Positions 46,802 through 55,722 of a stretch of DNA of 64,000 nt are shown in pieces (the first letter of the stretch is position 1; the number at the start of each line of letters is the position of its first letter). The translations under genes and the position numbers were made by a program. Origin of the DNA: Trichococcus collinsii. Lineage in GTDB: Bacteria > Bacillota > Bacilli > Lactobacillales > Aerococcaceae. Location of the stretch: NCBI RefSeq assembly GCF_900107505.1, contig NZ_FNQH01000005.1, positions 62,001 through 126,000 on the forward strand, written 5' to 3'. The notes beneath the pieces are model-generated. The model was not told the DNA's origin. It did not search any database and saw nothing but the letters and a program-made list of their open reading frames with translations.

Positions 46802-48645
46802 TCCCACTCATCCTCCTCATCCATCGGAATGTAAGGCAAGGAAATAAAGAAAGTGGACCCTTTATTTTCCACACTGGTTACCCAGATTTTTCCACCGTGC
46901 AACTGGACAACCTCTTTGGAAATGGCCAATCCCAGCCCGGTGCCGCCCATCGAACGGGCACGCGCCTTGTCGACCCGATAGAATCGGTCAAAGACATGGC
47001 CGATGTCCTTGCGCGGAATGCCCAATCCCTCATCGGTGATGCTGATGACGACACTGTTGTGCGTCTCCATCAGTCTGCAGGTTATTTTCCCGCCGTCCGG
47101 AGAATATTTGATGGCATTGTTCATGATATTGTCGATCACTTGGATAAATTTATCCTGATCGATTTCGACCCACAGCGTACGTTGCGTGAAGTCCCGTTCG
47201 ATCTTATATTTTTTGTTGCGGTACTGTTCCGATTTCAACACCACTTCAAAGCGATCGATGATATGCGCGACCAGCTCATTGATGCTGACGAACTCCAGAT
47301 TCAGTTCCTGTTTGCCTTGGTCCATCCGGGAGAGATTCAGCAAATCGGTGATCATCCGGATCATCCGATCGGTCTCGGTGGAAATGACCTTCAGGAATTC
47401 AGGAGCGATGTCTTTGTCTTCCCAAGCACCGTCAATCAGCGATTCCGTATAACTTTTCACGCTCGTCAATGGTGTGCGCAGTTCATGGGACACATTGGAA
47501 ACGAAGCTGCGGCGTTCCTGTTCGACTTTTTCCTGCTCGGTGATGTCGGAAAGCACGCAGACCAATCCACTGATGAAGCCGGATTCCCGCTGGATGACAG
47601 AAAATTCTCCGCGCAGGATCGTATCCTGATCTTCAGTCGGAATATTCAGAATCAATTCATCCTGCGTCTCCAACAACTGGCGGAAAGTGAATTTCTCGCC
47701 CAACTTCAGCACTTTCATGATCGATTGCCCGATCGCTTTGTCCTGGGAAATCGAGAGCAGATCCATCGCCCGGCTGTTGATGATGATGATTTTGCCGCGG
47801 CGATCGGTGGCCAATACGCCATCCGTCATGTGCCGCAAGACGCTATCCAACCTTTGGCGCTCCGATTCCGTCGTTTCCTGCGCATCCTTGACTTTGTAGG
47901 ACAGATCGTTGATGGTATCAGCCAATTCGCCCAATTCATCCGCACCATAGACTGTCACCTTGCCGGAATAATCTCCATCGGCAATGTTGGCCGTCTGTCT
48001 GCGCATTTCGGAAATGGGCCGCGTGATACCGCGGGAGATGATCACAGCCAACACGATTGTAATGATGACCGCCACAACCGAAGCGTTCAGAAAGATGCCC
48101 ACTGTCTGGTTCATCTGCGAATAGACCGACTCAATATTCGATTCCATCACCAACACTCCGATAAGGGTACCGGTATTGTCAGTCGAATAGATCGGACTGA
48201 TGTTCTTCAGCACGCGGCTATTCGTGTCTTCCTTCACATATTGATAGGACGAGGGTGTATCCAGAAGAATGACCTGTTGGACATCCCGATCGGTCGACTT
48301 CGTTCCGATCAAAGATTGCAGCGTTTGGTCATTGATTCCGAGAATATACCCCTGTTCATCCATGACTTGCGTTTCCAGAATGTTGGCGCCCGTAAAATCG
48401 CTAAGGATGGTCTGGACCGACTCCTCCAGCTTTTCTGTATCATCGGCCATCAGGATCGGCTGCAATGTCTTCTCAAGAAAGCCTGCATTCAGGCTCATTT
48501 GGCTGTCGAAGTTGCTGATCATTTTCGTTTCCAGTTCACGGATAAAATAAGCACCGATCAGTTGCAGGGATACCAAAAGGAGAAGAATAAAAAGCATTGG
48601 TATCTTGAAATGGATGGAGTGAACCAAACGTATCTTTTTGTTCAT
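46798..48645 (-). CDS. walK: Sensor histidine kinase WalK
   Basis: 615 aa. Membrane helices at about 13-35 and 183-205 frame an extracytoplasmic PAS-like sensor; then HAMP (ITRPISEMRRQ), a cytosolic PAS (DSVLRHMTDGVLATDRRGKI), and the kinase core with phospho-acceptor His387 in SHELRTPL, the N-box NNAIKYSPDGGKI, and DEGLGIPRKD and GGTGLGL nucleotide motifs. WalK controls cell-wall metabolism genes through WalR and is usually essential. The long complementary frame on the other strand (46747-48867) is a shadow. Confidence 0.97.
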   Translation of the reverse strand: MNKKIRLVHSIHFKIPMLFILLLLVSLQLIGAYFIRELETKMISNFDSQMSLNAGFLEKTLQPILMADDTEKLEESVQTILSDFTGANILETQVMDEQGYILGINDQTLQSLIGTKSTDRDVQQVILLDTPSSYQYVKEDTNSRVLKNISPIYSTDNTGTLIGVLVMESNIESVYSQMNQTVGIFLNASVVAVIITIVLAVIISRGITRPISEMRRQTANIADGDYSGKVTVYGADELGELADTINDLSYKVKDAQETTESERQRLDSVLRHMTDGVLATDRRGKIIIINSRAMDLLSISQDKAIGQSIMKVLKLGEKFTFRQLLETQDELILNIPTEDQDTILRGEFSVIQRESGFISGLVCVLSDITEQEKVEQERRSFVSNVSHELRTPLTSVKSYTESLIDGAWEDKDIAPEFLKVISTETDRMIRMITDLLNLSRMDQGKQELNLEFVSINELVAHIIDRFEVVLKSEQYRNKKYKIERDFTQRTLWVEIDQDKFIQVIDNIMNNAIKYSPDGGKITCRLMETHNSVVISITDEGLGIPRKDIGHVFDRFYRVDKARARSMGGTGLGLAISKEVVQLHGGKIWVTSVENKGSTFFISLPYIPMDEEDEWE

Positions 48646-48651
48646 ATATGG

Positions 48652-49359
48652 TTACTCCTGATCCGGATTCTTCAAGAAGTAGCCTACTCCTCTTCGCGTG
48701 ATCAACCAAGTCGGATGGCTCGGTGTATCTTCGATTTTTTCGCGCAGTCTACGGACCGTCACATCGACAGTGCGGACATCGCCGAAATAATCATATCCCC
48801 AGACAGTCTGCAGCAGATGCTCCCGCGTCATCACTTGGCCGATATGTTTCGCCAAATAATGCAATAATTCGAATTCGCGGTGGGTCAATTCAATCTCTAC
48901 CCCACGCTTCGACACGATGTAGGCATCTTCGTGGATGATCAATGCTCCAATTTTGATTTCATTTGTATCGTTCTCTTCAGGCGGTGCCGCAACTGGTGAG
49001 GCTTGTCTCCTCAAGTTCGCTTTTACGCGTGCGACCAATTCCCGGTTAGAAAATGGTTTCGTGACATAGTCATCCGCACCCAATTCCAGCCCGAGGACTT
49101 TGTCGATTTCAGAGTCTTTAGCTGTCAGCATGATGATCGGTACATCGCTCGTCTTGCGGATTTCCCGGCAGACTTCCAATCCGTCCATCTTGGGCAGCAT
49201 AAGATCCAGCAGGATGATATCCGGGCCCACTTCCGCAAATTGCGCCAAGGCTTCTTCACCATCAAATGCAGTGAAGACCTCATAACCTTCTTTGGTCAGA
49301 TTAAACTTGATTATATCTGAGATTGGTTTTTCATCGTCTACCACTAATACCTTTTTCAT
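48652..49359 (-). CDS. walR: Response regulator WalR
   Basis: 235 aa OmpR-family regulator. Receiver domain with phosphorylation site Asp52 ([12 protein letters not shown]) and Thr/Lys switch residues in [10 protein letters not shown] and [10 protein letters not shown]; winged-helix domain from about 135, ending [16 protein letters not shown] and TRRGVGYFL. The ATG at 49359 has GGAGG 7 bp upstream; TTG at 49365 is less likely. First gene of the walR-walK-yycH-yycI operon; walK begins 6 bp after it. Confidence 0.98.
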   Translation of the reverse strand: MKKVLVVDDEKPISDIIKFNLTKEGYEVFTAFDGEEALAQFAEVGPDIILLDLMLPKMDGLEVCREIRKTSDVPIIMLTAKDSEIDKVLGLELGADDYVTKPFSNRELVARVKANLRRQASPVAAPPEENDTNEIKIGALIIHEDAYIVSKRGVEIELTHREFELLHYLAKHIGQVMTREHLLQTVWGYDYFGDVRTVDVTVRRLREKIEDTPSHPTWLITRRGVGYFLKNPDQE

Positions 49360-49415
49360 CTTCAAACCTCCTTATTTCTTGCAACTCACTGTCCCTTTCG
49401 GAACGTCTACTCTTT

Positions 49416-49444
49416 ATTATACAATTGCAGCCGATTAAGTGCAA
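49416..49444 (-). promoter_or_regulatory. Promoter of the walR operon
   Basis: On the minus strand TTGCAC (49439-49444), 17-bp spacer, TATAAT (49416-49421), about 55 bp before walR. A strong constitutive-type promoter. Confidence 0.75.
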
Positions 49445-49489
49445 AGCGTTCCTGAATTATCCACCGGCAGAACCCGCACGACTGTACAA

Positions 49490-49532
49490 AAAAGGACGAG
49501 CCATCAATCGTTTTCCTGACTGATGGCTCATC
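49490..49532 (-). terminator. Terminator of the L,D-transpeptidase gene
   Basis: Read leftward, a 12-bp stem (49521-49532 with 49495-49506), 14-nt loop, then CTTTTTT, about 40 bp after the stop codon; it insulates the walR promoter. Confidence 0.85.
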
Positions 49533-49569
49533 CCCCTATTAGACATTATGGCATTCATTTATTGATTCA

Positions 49570-50946
49570 TCAGCTGTGGATGACGACAGGAACCCCGATA
49601 CCAATCATCCCAAACAGTTCAGCCATTACCCCGGGTGGCGTATTGACACAACCATTCGAGCCGGCAGTGAGCCAATATTCACCGCCGTAAGCAGGCTGCC
49701 AAGATGAATCGTGGATACCGATGCCTGTCCACTCGACAGGCATCCAGTATTCGACAGGCGATTCGTAATCCTTTTCGGTTCTTGGATTATAGCCTTTCAA
49801 AACGGCATCCTCTTCTTTGTTCCAAATGTAGAAAACCCCCGTCGGAGTCGGCGACATCGGATGACCGGAAACGATATCCGTTTCAAGCGCAACGACGCCA
49901 TCTTGGTAATACCACATGTGCTGGCTTGAAAGATCCACTTCGACATAGGTGGTGCCGATGTCCGCGCCATCCGCATGATAGCCGGTACCGTTATAATTCG
50001 GCGTTACCGTCACATCTTCCCCTGCTAAAACATAGCTGATCAGGTTGTCCGTTTCGGCTGCGACAGCCAATGTCCATCCATACGTGCCGGATGGGACTTG
50101 GACCGTTTCACCGTCCGTTGCCAAGAAATCCCGTGTACGGGAATAGGTGCTGTATTTGTCGCTCAGTCCTTGCAGATAGGCTGCAACGCCTTCGCGATTG
50201 ACGGACACTTCGCCGTTCTCGTCAATGCCCAACCATTCGATGATGGCTGTTTGCGGCACAGTCTCTGTCTGTCCGGAAATGGTATATTGGATAACCGTAT
50301 CCGTCAAATCATCCAATTTTTGCAACGTTTCCGCCAGAATTGGATCATCCGCCGTTAATGTTGGCTGTTGATAGGCCTGCGCAAGATCGATTTCCGTTTC
50401 TCCGGAAATGACTGCTTCTAACATCTTAGCCTTCAACAATTCCAGATCTACCATGTTTCCTGCCGTTTCAGGCGAAATCTCGTAGCCGTCAGTCCCTTTG
50501 ACAACAGTAGCGTTCACGGGGGCCGTACGACTTTCGTTCTCCAACGGCATCGCCGCCAAAATGTCCCCTAAAGCCGTTTCATCAACAGACACACCGCTAA
50601 GGTCGGTTTCTTCTTGCTTTTCTTGGAATAGCAGAATTGGCCAATCCCAGCCACTTTGTTCAGCCTTCATCGTTTCCAATTTCTCGGTGTTGTCGATGGA
50701 AACGCCCAGGTCTGCAGGTGTGAAGGCATGGATAGTCTCTCCATCTTCGATGATTCGGATCTGCGCTTGTGCGATTGCAGCGGTTGTCTCTTCTTTTGCT
50801 TGAATTACGGTATCATTCGATATGTCAACGCCATCCAACATCGTATTCGGTAAGAATTTATCCTCATAATAGCTACCTATACCAAAGTATCCGGCTGCGA
50901 CCAATAAGAACGCTGTAGCGCCAATGATGATGGGTTTCTTTTTCAC
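49570..50946 (-). CDS. L,D-transpeptidase (YkuD domain) with peptidoglycan-binding region
   Basis: 458 aa from a GTG at 50946, preceded by AGAAGGTG; the GTG at 50958 is too close to it. One N-terminal membrane helix (about residues 7-25) anchors a two-part extracytoplasmic region similar to the PG_binding_4 domain, then a YkuD catalytic domain (about 330-455) with His in GIGIHDSS and the catalytic Cys in AGSNGCVNTP. These enzymes make 3-3 cross-links or attach proteins in the wall. A perfect WalR box lies upstream, so it is probably a member of the WalR regulon encoded just downstream. Confidence 0.92.
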   Translation of the reverse strand: MKKKPIIIGATAFLLVAAGYFGIGSYYEDKFLPNTMLDGVDISNDTVIQAKEETTAAIAQAQIRIIEDGETIHAFTPADLGVSIDNTEKLETMKAEQSGWDWPILLFQEKQEETDLSGVSVDETALGDILAAMPLENESRTAPVNATVVKGTDGYEISPETAGNMVDLELLKAKMLEAVISGETEIDLAQAYQQPTLTADDPILAETLQKLDDLTDTVIQYTISGQTETVPQTAIIEWLGIDENGEVSVNREGVAAYLQGLSDKYSTYSRTRDFLATDGETVQVPSGTYGWTLAVAAETDNLISYVLAGEDVTVTPNYNGTGYHADGADIGTTYVEVDLSSQHMWYYQDGVVALETDIVSGHPMSPTPTGVFYIWNKEEDAVLKGYNPRTEKDYESPVEYWMPVEWTGIGIHDSSWQPAYGGEYWLTAGSNGCVNTPPGVMAELFGMIGIGVPVVIHS

Positions 50947-50980
50947 TGTCCAGACCACCTTCTCGTTTTATTACGTTTAA

Positions 50981-50997
50981 GTTACATTTGTGTTACA
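50981..50997 (-). promoter_or_regulatory. WalR box upstream of the L,D-transpeptidase gene
   Basis: On the minus strand TGTAAC-ACAAA-TGTAAC, an exact match to the WalR consensus TGTWAH-N5-TGTWAH, ending about 35 bp before the start codon. An extra TGTAAC half-site lies on the plus strand at 51004-51009. Binding by WalR is inferred from the consensus. Confidence 0.75.
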
Positions 50998-51162
50998 AAT
51001 AATTGTAACTTACTTTTTAATACTTTACCATGTTTTCTTTAAAAAGCAAGCTATTTTAGCTTAATTTTTTTATAATAGGCCGTCTTCTTAGATACTAATC
51101 ATAATACCTATGCGGAAGAAATGCAAACAGACACACTTGCATTTTCATCTGTGTAGACCGAC

Positions 51163-51192
51163 AAAAAAAGCCTGTCTCAATATGAGGCAGGC
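51163..51192 (-). terminator. Terminator of the O-methyltransferase gene
   Basis: Read leftward, a 10-bp stem GCCTGCCTCA/TGAGACAGGC (51183-51192 with 51170-51179, one wobble), 3-nt loop, then seven T, immediately after the gene. Confidence 0.9.
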
Positions 51193-51200
51193 CTTGATTG

Positions 51201-51929
51201 CTATGCGCGATTCTGGTTCTCTGTGTTGATTTCATCGAGGATATAGCCGAAATCGAACTCTTCTTTTTTGACGATCAGCAATAGGCCATCGCCAAGAGGT
51301 ACGAGAGAAGTCTCCAATGCCGGATGGTCCAACACGGTATCCATCAGCTTGTTCAGGCGGCGGTGAATCTTGCGGACCCTCTTCGGAACGTCAGCTTCAT
51401 CATCCAGGATGGTTCCGCCTTGGAAAACATCATCGATGACCAGCATTCCGTCTTTCTTCAGAAGGCGGATGCAATGGGGCAAAAATTCATAATACTTGGA
51501 TTTCGCACTGTCCATAAAGATGAAATCATACGGACCTTCCAAGGTAGGCAGGACTTCCGCCGCATCGCCTTCCAAAAGCGTCACCTTGTCCGCGATGCCC
51601 AATTTCTCAAAGTTTGCTTTTGCGTGGTTGATCATGACCTCAAAACGATCGATGGTCGTGACGTGGCCTTCCGCTCCGACGTGTTGTGCCATCAGGCTGC
51701 CTGAGAAGCCAATTGCCGCTCCGATTTCCAATATCTGTTTGGGTTTGATCTGTCCCAGCAGCATATTCAGGAACACAGCTGTTTCATGCGGAATGATGGG
51801 CACGCCTCTTTCGTTCGCGGTCTTTTCCAGTTCCCCCAATTCTCCGGGGAAACGCTTCAGTCTGTCGCGCATAAATGCGACCAGTTCTTTCTTTACGACG
51901 GGTCTGTCCATCATTTCGTTCAATGCCAT
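51201..51929 (-). CDS. Class I SAM-dependent O-methyltransferase (YrrM/TrmR-like)
   Basis: 242 aa with the SAM-binding motif ILEIGAAIGFSGSLMA, TIDRFEVMINHAKANF, DFIFMDSAKSKYYEFL and DDVFQGGTI, which is the O-methyltransferase family 3 pattern. The B. subtilis homologue YrrM (TrmR) methylates 5-hydroxyuridine at the tRNA wobble position to 5-methoxyuridine; the same role here is likely but not proved, since the family also includes catechol-type enzymes. The ATG follows AAGGAG. It lies about 70 bp after the CNNM/CorC gene. Confidence 0.87.
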   Translation of the reverse strand: MALNEMMDRPVVKKELVAFMRDRLKRFPGELGELEKTANERGVPIIPHETAVFLNMLLGQIKPKQILEIGAAIGFSGSLMAQHVGAEGHVTTIDRFEVMINHAKANFEKLGIADKVTLLEGDAAEVLPTLEGPYDFIFMDSAKSKYYEFLPHCIRLLKKDGMLVIDDVFQGGTILDDEADVPKRVRKIHRRLNKLMDTVLDHPALETSLVPLGDGLLLIVKKEEFDFGYILDEINTENQNRA

Positions 51930-51968
51930 ACTTTTTTCTCCTTATCGCATACTCTTTTATCAATGGCA

Positions 51969-51997
51969 ACAAGGCTGGGAATGGATCCCAGCCTTGT
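51969..51997 (-). terminator. Hairpin between the CNNM/CorC and O-methyltransferase genes
   Basis: A 12-bp perfect stem ACAAGGCTGGGA/TCCCAGCCTTGT with a 5-nt loop, but no T-run on the minus strand. It may be a processing or stabilising hairpin, or a weak attenuator, rather than a full terminator. Confidence 0.5.
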
Positions 51998-51999
51998 GC

Positions 52000-53334
52000 T
52001 TATTCATCTTCAATAACTACTGCTTGGACGGGTTCTCTCGTGACACGGATGCCACGGATCCTGCCGCTTTCGACCTGCGTAGTCGTCAGCAGGTACTCTC
52101 CGGTCTGAATCGTCGCATGTTCATCATCTTTCGGGAAATAGCCGAGTTCTTCGATCATGTATCCGGCTATCGTATCCACTTCTTCGGATGCGATAGCCGT
52201 CTTGAATAATTGATTGAACTTGTCCAGTGGCATACGTCCATTCACAACATAATGATTATCATCGATTTTTTTCGAAAGGCGGTAAATTTCATCATACTCA
52301 TCTTCAATGTCCCCAACGATTTCCTCCAAAAGGTCCTCGAGGGTGATGATTCCCTCCACGCCACCGTATTCATCCTTGATGATGGCCATATGCGTGTGGG
52401 TCTTGCGGAACTCTACTAAGAGATCATCGATATAAATAGTGGAAGGGACAAATAAAGGCGTATTGACCAATTCACGGAAAGAAATTCGCTCAAAACCAAC
52501 TTCCTTTGATGCTTTCAAAACATTTTTCATATGCAGAACACCAATGATATTGTCCCTGTCTTGCTCATAAACCGGAATCCGAGAATATTGACTGTTCAAA
52601 ACCAGCGCAATGTTGTATTCCAGATCATCATCCAAATCCATCATCAAAGTGTCCGTGCGCGGCACCATCAATTCACGGGCAAGCTTCGTGTCCAAAGAGA
52701 GCACTCCCTGCATCATAGTGAACTCTGATGGGTCGATAACCCCTTCGCCTCGGCTCTGTGCAAGGATAGCCTTCATTTCGTCACGAGTGAGCTTCTCTTC
52801 CACATTCGTGAATTCGATCGGTGTCAATTTCTTCAGGATACCGGTCGAGAAAGACAAAAGCCAAACGAACGGTTTGAAGAAGGTCTTGACGACAACGATT
52901 GGGCCAGCGGTGTGGCGCGCAATGGTTTCGGGCATCTGCAAGGCGATCTGTTTAGGATACAGTTCACCGAAAACGAGCGTGATATAGGAAAGGACAACGG
53001 TGATGATGATCATCGCTATCGTTTTGCCGCCGGCGACGCTTCCCAACAACGGTTCGATATAGCCGACGAAGTTGGATGAAGCGGACGCACTGCTGAAGAA
53101 TCCGGCAAATGTGATGGCAACTTGGATAGTGGCCAAGAAATCATCCGGATTCTCCAAGAGACGCAAAACCTTCTGTGATTTCTTATCGCCGTCTTTGGCC
53201 AGCTTCTCGATTTTGGAACGGTTGATAGAAACAAATGCCAATTCGGCTGAGGCGAAATAAGCATTCAGTAAAGTCAGGGTTAGGATCAATGCTATTTTTG
53301 ATAGTAACGACTGGCCTTCGGGGTCTGGGTTCAT
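52000..53334 (-). CDS. CNNM/CorC-family (HlyC-type) membrane transporter with CBS pair
   Basis: 444 aa from the ATG at 53334, preceded by AAAGGAG; the frame extends to 53433 without a start signal. Order: DUF21/CNNM membrane domain (about residues 10-190, LNAYFASAELAFVSINRSKIEKL and FGELYPKQIALQ), a CBS pair (about 210-330, RELMVPRTDTLMMD and EYGGVEGIITLEDLLEEIVGDI), and a CorC_HlyC C-terminal domain (about 345-430). Members export Mg2+ or similar ions; the old hemolysin name is not informative. Substrate not determined by sequence. Confidence 0.92.
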   Translation of the reverse strand: MNPDPEGQSLLSKIALILTLTLLNAYFASAELAFVSINRSKIEKLAKDGDKKSQKVLRLLENPDDFLATIQVAITFAGFFSSASASSNFVGYIEPLLGSVAGGKTIAMIIITVVLSYITLVFGELYPKQIALQMPETIARHTAGPIVVVKTFFKPFVWLLSFSTGILKKLTPIEFTNVEEKLTRDEMKAILAQSRGEGVIDPSEFTMMQGVLSLDTKLARELMVPRTDTLMMDLDDDLEYNIALVLNSQYSRIPVYEQDRDNIIGVLHMKNVLKASKEVGFERISFRELVNTPLFVPSTIYIDDLLVEFRKTHTHMAIIKDEYGGVEGIITLEDLLEEIVGDIEDEYDEIYRLSKKIDDNHYVVNGRMPLDKFNQLFKTAIASEEVDTIAGYMIEELGYFPKDDEHATIQTGEYLLTTTQVESGRIRGIRVTREPVQAVVIEDE

Positions 53335-53652
53335 ATGATTTTTTTCTCCTTTTTTATGGTGACTCACGCAACTAGGGCCTGTCCTGAAACAAGGCGCTGG
53401 GAAGTTGCATAAAAAAATATAGATTCTGTTCAATTATATACTACTTAATATAGTGAACTCCGCTCGAAAAATCAAGAGATTTTTCATTTACGGACTGATG
53501 GAGCGATTCCGCGCTTTTTCCTCACGCCTTCCGGGAACGACAAGTGTTCTCATTCCAATCTAATGTTTGAAAGAGGCTGACAATGTCTTGGAAGGGCTTT
53601 ACCGCTTGATTTATCAAATGTTTAAGAATTTCCAACTATGCGTTTATAACCG

Positions 53653-53680
53653 TTGCTTTTTTTTATTTTAATGTTATTAT
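53653..53680 (+). promoter_or_regulatory. Promoter of cbpA
   Basis: TTGCTT (53653-53658), 16-bp spacer, TATTAT (53675-53680), about 40 bp before the cbpA start. The rest of the roughly 385-bp region 53335-53719 holds no gene and no other recognised element. Confidence 0.55.
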
Positions 53681-53719
53681 CACATTAGACACCCGTGTTT
53701 TTAGGAGGATTTTAATTAT

Positions 53720-54361
53720 ATGCTTATCCGCTCACTTGCCATTCCAAAACGAGAGCTCACCATCGTCAAGGAGTCCGCCACGCTTCGGGATGCACTGGAT
53801 ATCCTCGAAGATTCAGGATTCCGTTGTGTTCCGATTCTGGACGAAACAGAAACCATTTTTCGTGGAAATATCTACAAAATGCATATCTATCGGCACAAAG
53901 CGAACGGCGGGGACATGAACCTGCCTGTCACGCATCTGCTGAAGAATGCCACAAAATTCATTTCGATAGACAGTTCATTCTTTAAGGTATTTTTTACCAT
54001 CAAAGAATTACCCTACATTTCCGTTTTGAATAAGGATATGACCTTTTACGGCATCCTGACCCATAACGCCTTGTTGAACATGTTGGCCCAATCATGGAGC
54101 ATCGATGTCGGTAGTTATGTGCTGACGGTCATCGCGCCTGGTCAGAAAGGCGATCTGTACCACATCACCAAAATCATCAACCGTTACTCCTCTATCGCTA
54201 GCTGTATTTCCTTGGACATCAACCGGGAAGACGCTCTGCGCAGGGTATTGGTCACTTTACCCGCCGGAACGCCCAAGCAGGTGCTGGATTCCATCGTAAA
54301 GGCATTGGAACGCAAAGATTTCCGAGTGACGGAAATCGAAAATCTGCAAGTTGATTTCTGA
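53720..54361 (+). CDS. cbpA: CBS-domain c-di-AMP-binding protein CbpA
   Basis: 213 aa. The N-terminal two thirds are a CBS pair (TIVKESATLRDALDILEDSGFRCVPILD and KFISIDSSFFKVFFTIKELPYISVL...FYGILTH), and the C-terminus is an ACT-like domain (SYVLTVIAPGQKGDLYHITKII and VTLPAGTPKQVLDSIVKAL). This layout and wording, including NIYKMHIYRHKANGGD, match the CbpA type first found as a c-di-AMP-binding protein in Listeria, as I recall it. The only plus-strand gene in the 38-64 kb part. The ATG follows TAGGAGG. Together with KtrA it suggests second-messenger control of ion homeostasis. Confidence 0.88.
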   Translation: MLIRSLAIPKRELTIVKESATLRDALDILEDSGFRCVPILDETETIFRGNIYKMHIYRHKANGGDMNLPVTHLLKNATKFISIDSSFFKVFFTIKELPYISVLNKDMTFYGILTHNALLNMLAQSWSIDVGSYVLTVIAPGQKGDLYHITKIINRYSSIASCISLDINREDALRRVLVTLPAGTPKQVLDSIVKALERKDFRVTEIENLQVDF

Positions 54362-54381
54362 AAAAGCTCCTTTTACACATT

Positions 54382-54420
54382 AAAAAAGTCGGACGAAGCC
54401 TTGTGCTTGTCCGACTTTTT
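54382..54420. terminator. Bidirectional terminator between cbpA and the metallo-hydrolase gene
   Basis: A stem of 12 bp including an A/T-rich base (54383-54394 with 54409-54420; core GTCGGAC/GTCCGAC) flanked by A and T runs, between two convergent genes. Confidence 0.88.
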
Positions 54421-54435
54421 CAGCGTGTCCCCGGA

Positions 54436-55083
54436 TCAGCGAGTAGCGCCATTCAGATAGGGGTTTGAATAGATTTCTTCCCTTACTGTCGTAGGATCGC
54501 CATGTCCCGGGAACAGGACGGTTTCTCCTGGCAAAGGTACGATATATTTCTGGATTCCTTCGATAAGAGTTGTATGGCTGCCGCCCGGCAAATCACTGCG
54601 GCCGACGCTCCCTTTGAAGATAACATCTCCTACGATGGCAAACCCGTTCTCGCGGAAAATGAAGATGGTGCTTCCTGGTGAATGCCCGGGAATATGTTGC
54701 ATCTCAAAACGGAATTCTCCGATTTCGTAAGGCCCCATCTCTTCGAAGAAGACATCCGCTTCTTTCGACAACCGGACATCCGGAACGTTCGGATTGCGTG
54801 CTGATCCGTTCAGTTCCGGATTCAACAACCATTCCCGTTCGATAGGATTTTGGTAGACGGGAACGTCGTATTTTTCCCGGATTGTTTCGAGGGCTCCGAT
54901 GTGATCGTAGTGCGCATGGGTCAACACGATCGCTATCGGATGCAATTCATTCTCTTCGATTGCTGCAATGATGTCTTCCGCTTGCTCACCTGGATCAAAG
55001 ATGATCGTATCATTCTCATGGTCGCCGATCAAAAAATAACAGTTTTCCTGGATAGGACCGACTGTAATTGCGTACATTTCCAT
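54436..55083 (-). CDS. Metallo-beta-lactamase-fold hydrolase, glyoxalase II-like (YqgX type)
   Basis: 215 aa. Metal site THAHYDHIG, then PVYQNPIEREWL, HIPGHSPGSTIFIF, GDVIFKGSVGRSDLPGG and FPGHGDPTTVREE, which is the short YqgX-like branch of the glyoxalase II group. Likely hydrolyses a thioester such as S-lactoyl-bacillithiol or acts in methylglyoxal detoxification, but this organism may lack those thiols, so the substrate is not settled. Its gene ends at a terminator shared with cbpA. Confidence 0.88.
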   Translation of the reverse strand: MEMYAITVGPIQENCYFLIGDHENDTIIFDPGEQAEDIIAAIEENELHPIAIVLTHAHYDHIGALETIREKYDVPVYQNPIEREWLLNPELNGSARNPNVPDVRLSKEADVFFEEMGPYEIGEFRFEMQHIPGHSPGSTIFIFRENGFAIVGDVIFKGSVGRSDLPGGSHTTLIEGIQKYIVPLPGETVLFPGHGDPTTVREEIYSNPYLNGATR

Positions 55084-55150
55084 ATATTGTTTCCTCCCTC
55101 TTTTTCGATTACCTCTCTATTATAAGAGAACGATGAGAAATATCCTAGCG

Positions 55151-55193
55151 AAAAACGGGAATTTCTGCTGTCTATTCAGCAAAAGCCCCCGTT
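55151..55193 (-). terminator. Terminator of queT
   Basis: Read leftward, nested stems AACGGG/CCCGTT (outer) and TGCTG/CAGCA (inner) followed by TTTTTC, about 35 bp after queT. Confidence 0.7.
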
Positions 55194-55225
55194 CTCCAGT
55201 TTTTTTCATATGGATTATTAATGAA

Positions 55226-55714
55226 TCAGGCCATTTTTTCAGCAAAACCGATGATCTTGTTCATGTACTTCATAAGCGGTGCTGAGACAACCAACACGAC
55301 AGCTTCACCGAATGCCGCTGTCACAAAGCTGAACCAAAAAGGCAAATCAAGAACGATATAAAGCTCAATCGCGACAAGAACCATCGTCAACGTGAAAACG
55401 AGCGCGGTCATCATCATGCGTTTCATTTCGGAATCGTTGGGTTTGAACAATTTTTCCAGAATAAGGAAAGAGATTAATGTCTGACCAAATCCGAACACCA
55501 AGTCCCAAGCCCCTAATGTCGAAAAAATCAGGTTGGCAATGAAAACACCCGCCAAAACACCGTATTTATAATCTTTGTGGTAGCCTACCAAATGATTCAG
55601 CATTTCTGAAACACGGAATTGGATGGCACCGAACGACATAAAAGCAAAAACCCCTGTCAAAGCAACATAAAGTGCTGCGATAATTGTATTGATAACCATT
55701 TTTCTTGTACTCAA
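55226..55714 (-). CDS. queT: Queuosine-precursor ECF transporter S component
   Basis: 162 aa with five to six membrane helices and the QueT family wording FGAIQFRVSEMLNHLVGYH and GVLAGVFIANLIFSTLGAWDLVFG. It is the substrate-binding subunit for preQ1/preQ0-type precursors and needs the shared ECF energising module, which is not in the window. Start at the TTG 55714: AGGAGG lies 8 bp upstream and is part of the preQ1 riboswitch that precedes it; ATG 55699 is less well placed. The riboswitch itself supports the substrate assignment. Confidence 0.94.
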   Translation of the reverse strand: MSTRKMVINTIIAALYVALTGVFAFMSFGAIQFRVSEMLNHLVGYHKDYKYGVLAGVFIANLIFSTLGAWDLVFGFGQTLISFLILEKLFKPNDSEMKRMMMTALVFTLTMVLVAIELYIVLDLPFWFSFVTAAFGEAVVLVVSAPLMKYMNKIIGFAEKMA

Positions 55715-55722
55715 CCTAAAAA

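Noticed and set aside
46747-48867. A 706-residue open frame on the plus strand over walK
   Set aside because: It is the complement of walK/walR, has no ribosome binding site or family resemblance, and is rich in His/Arg/Gln as expected for an antisense frame.
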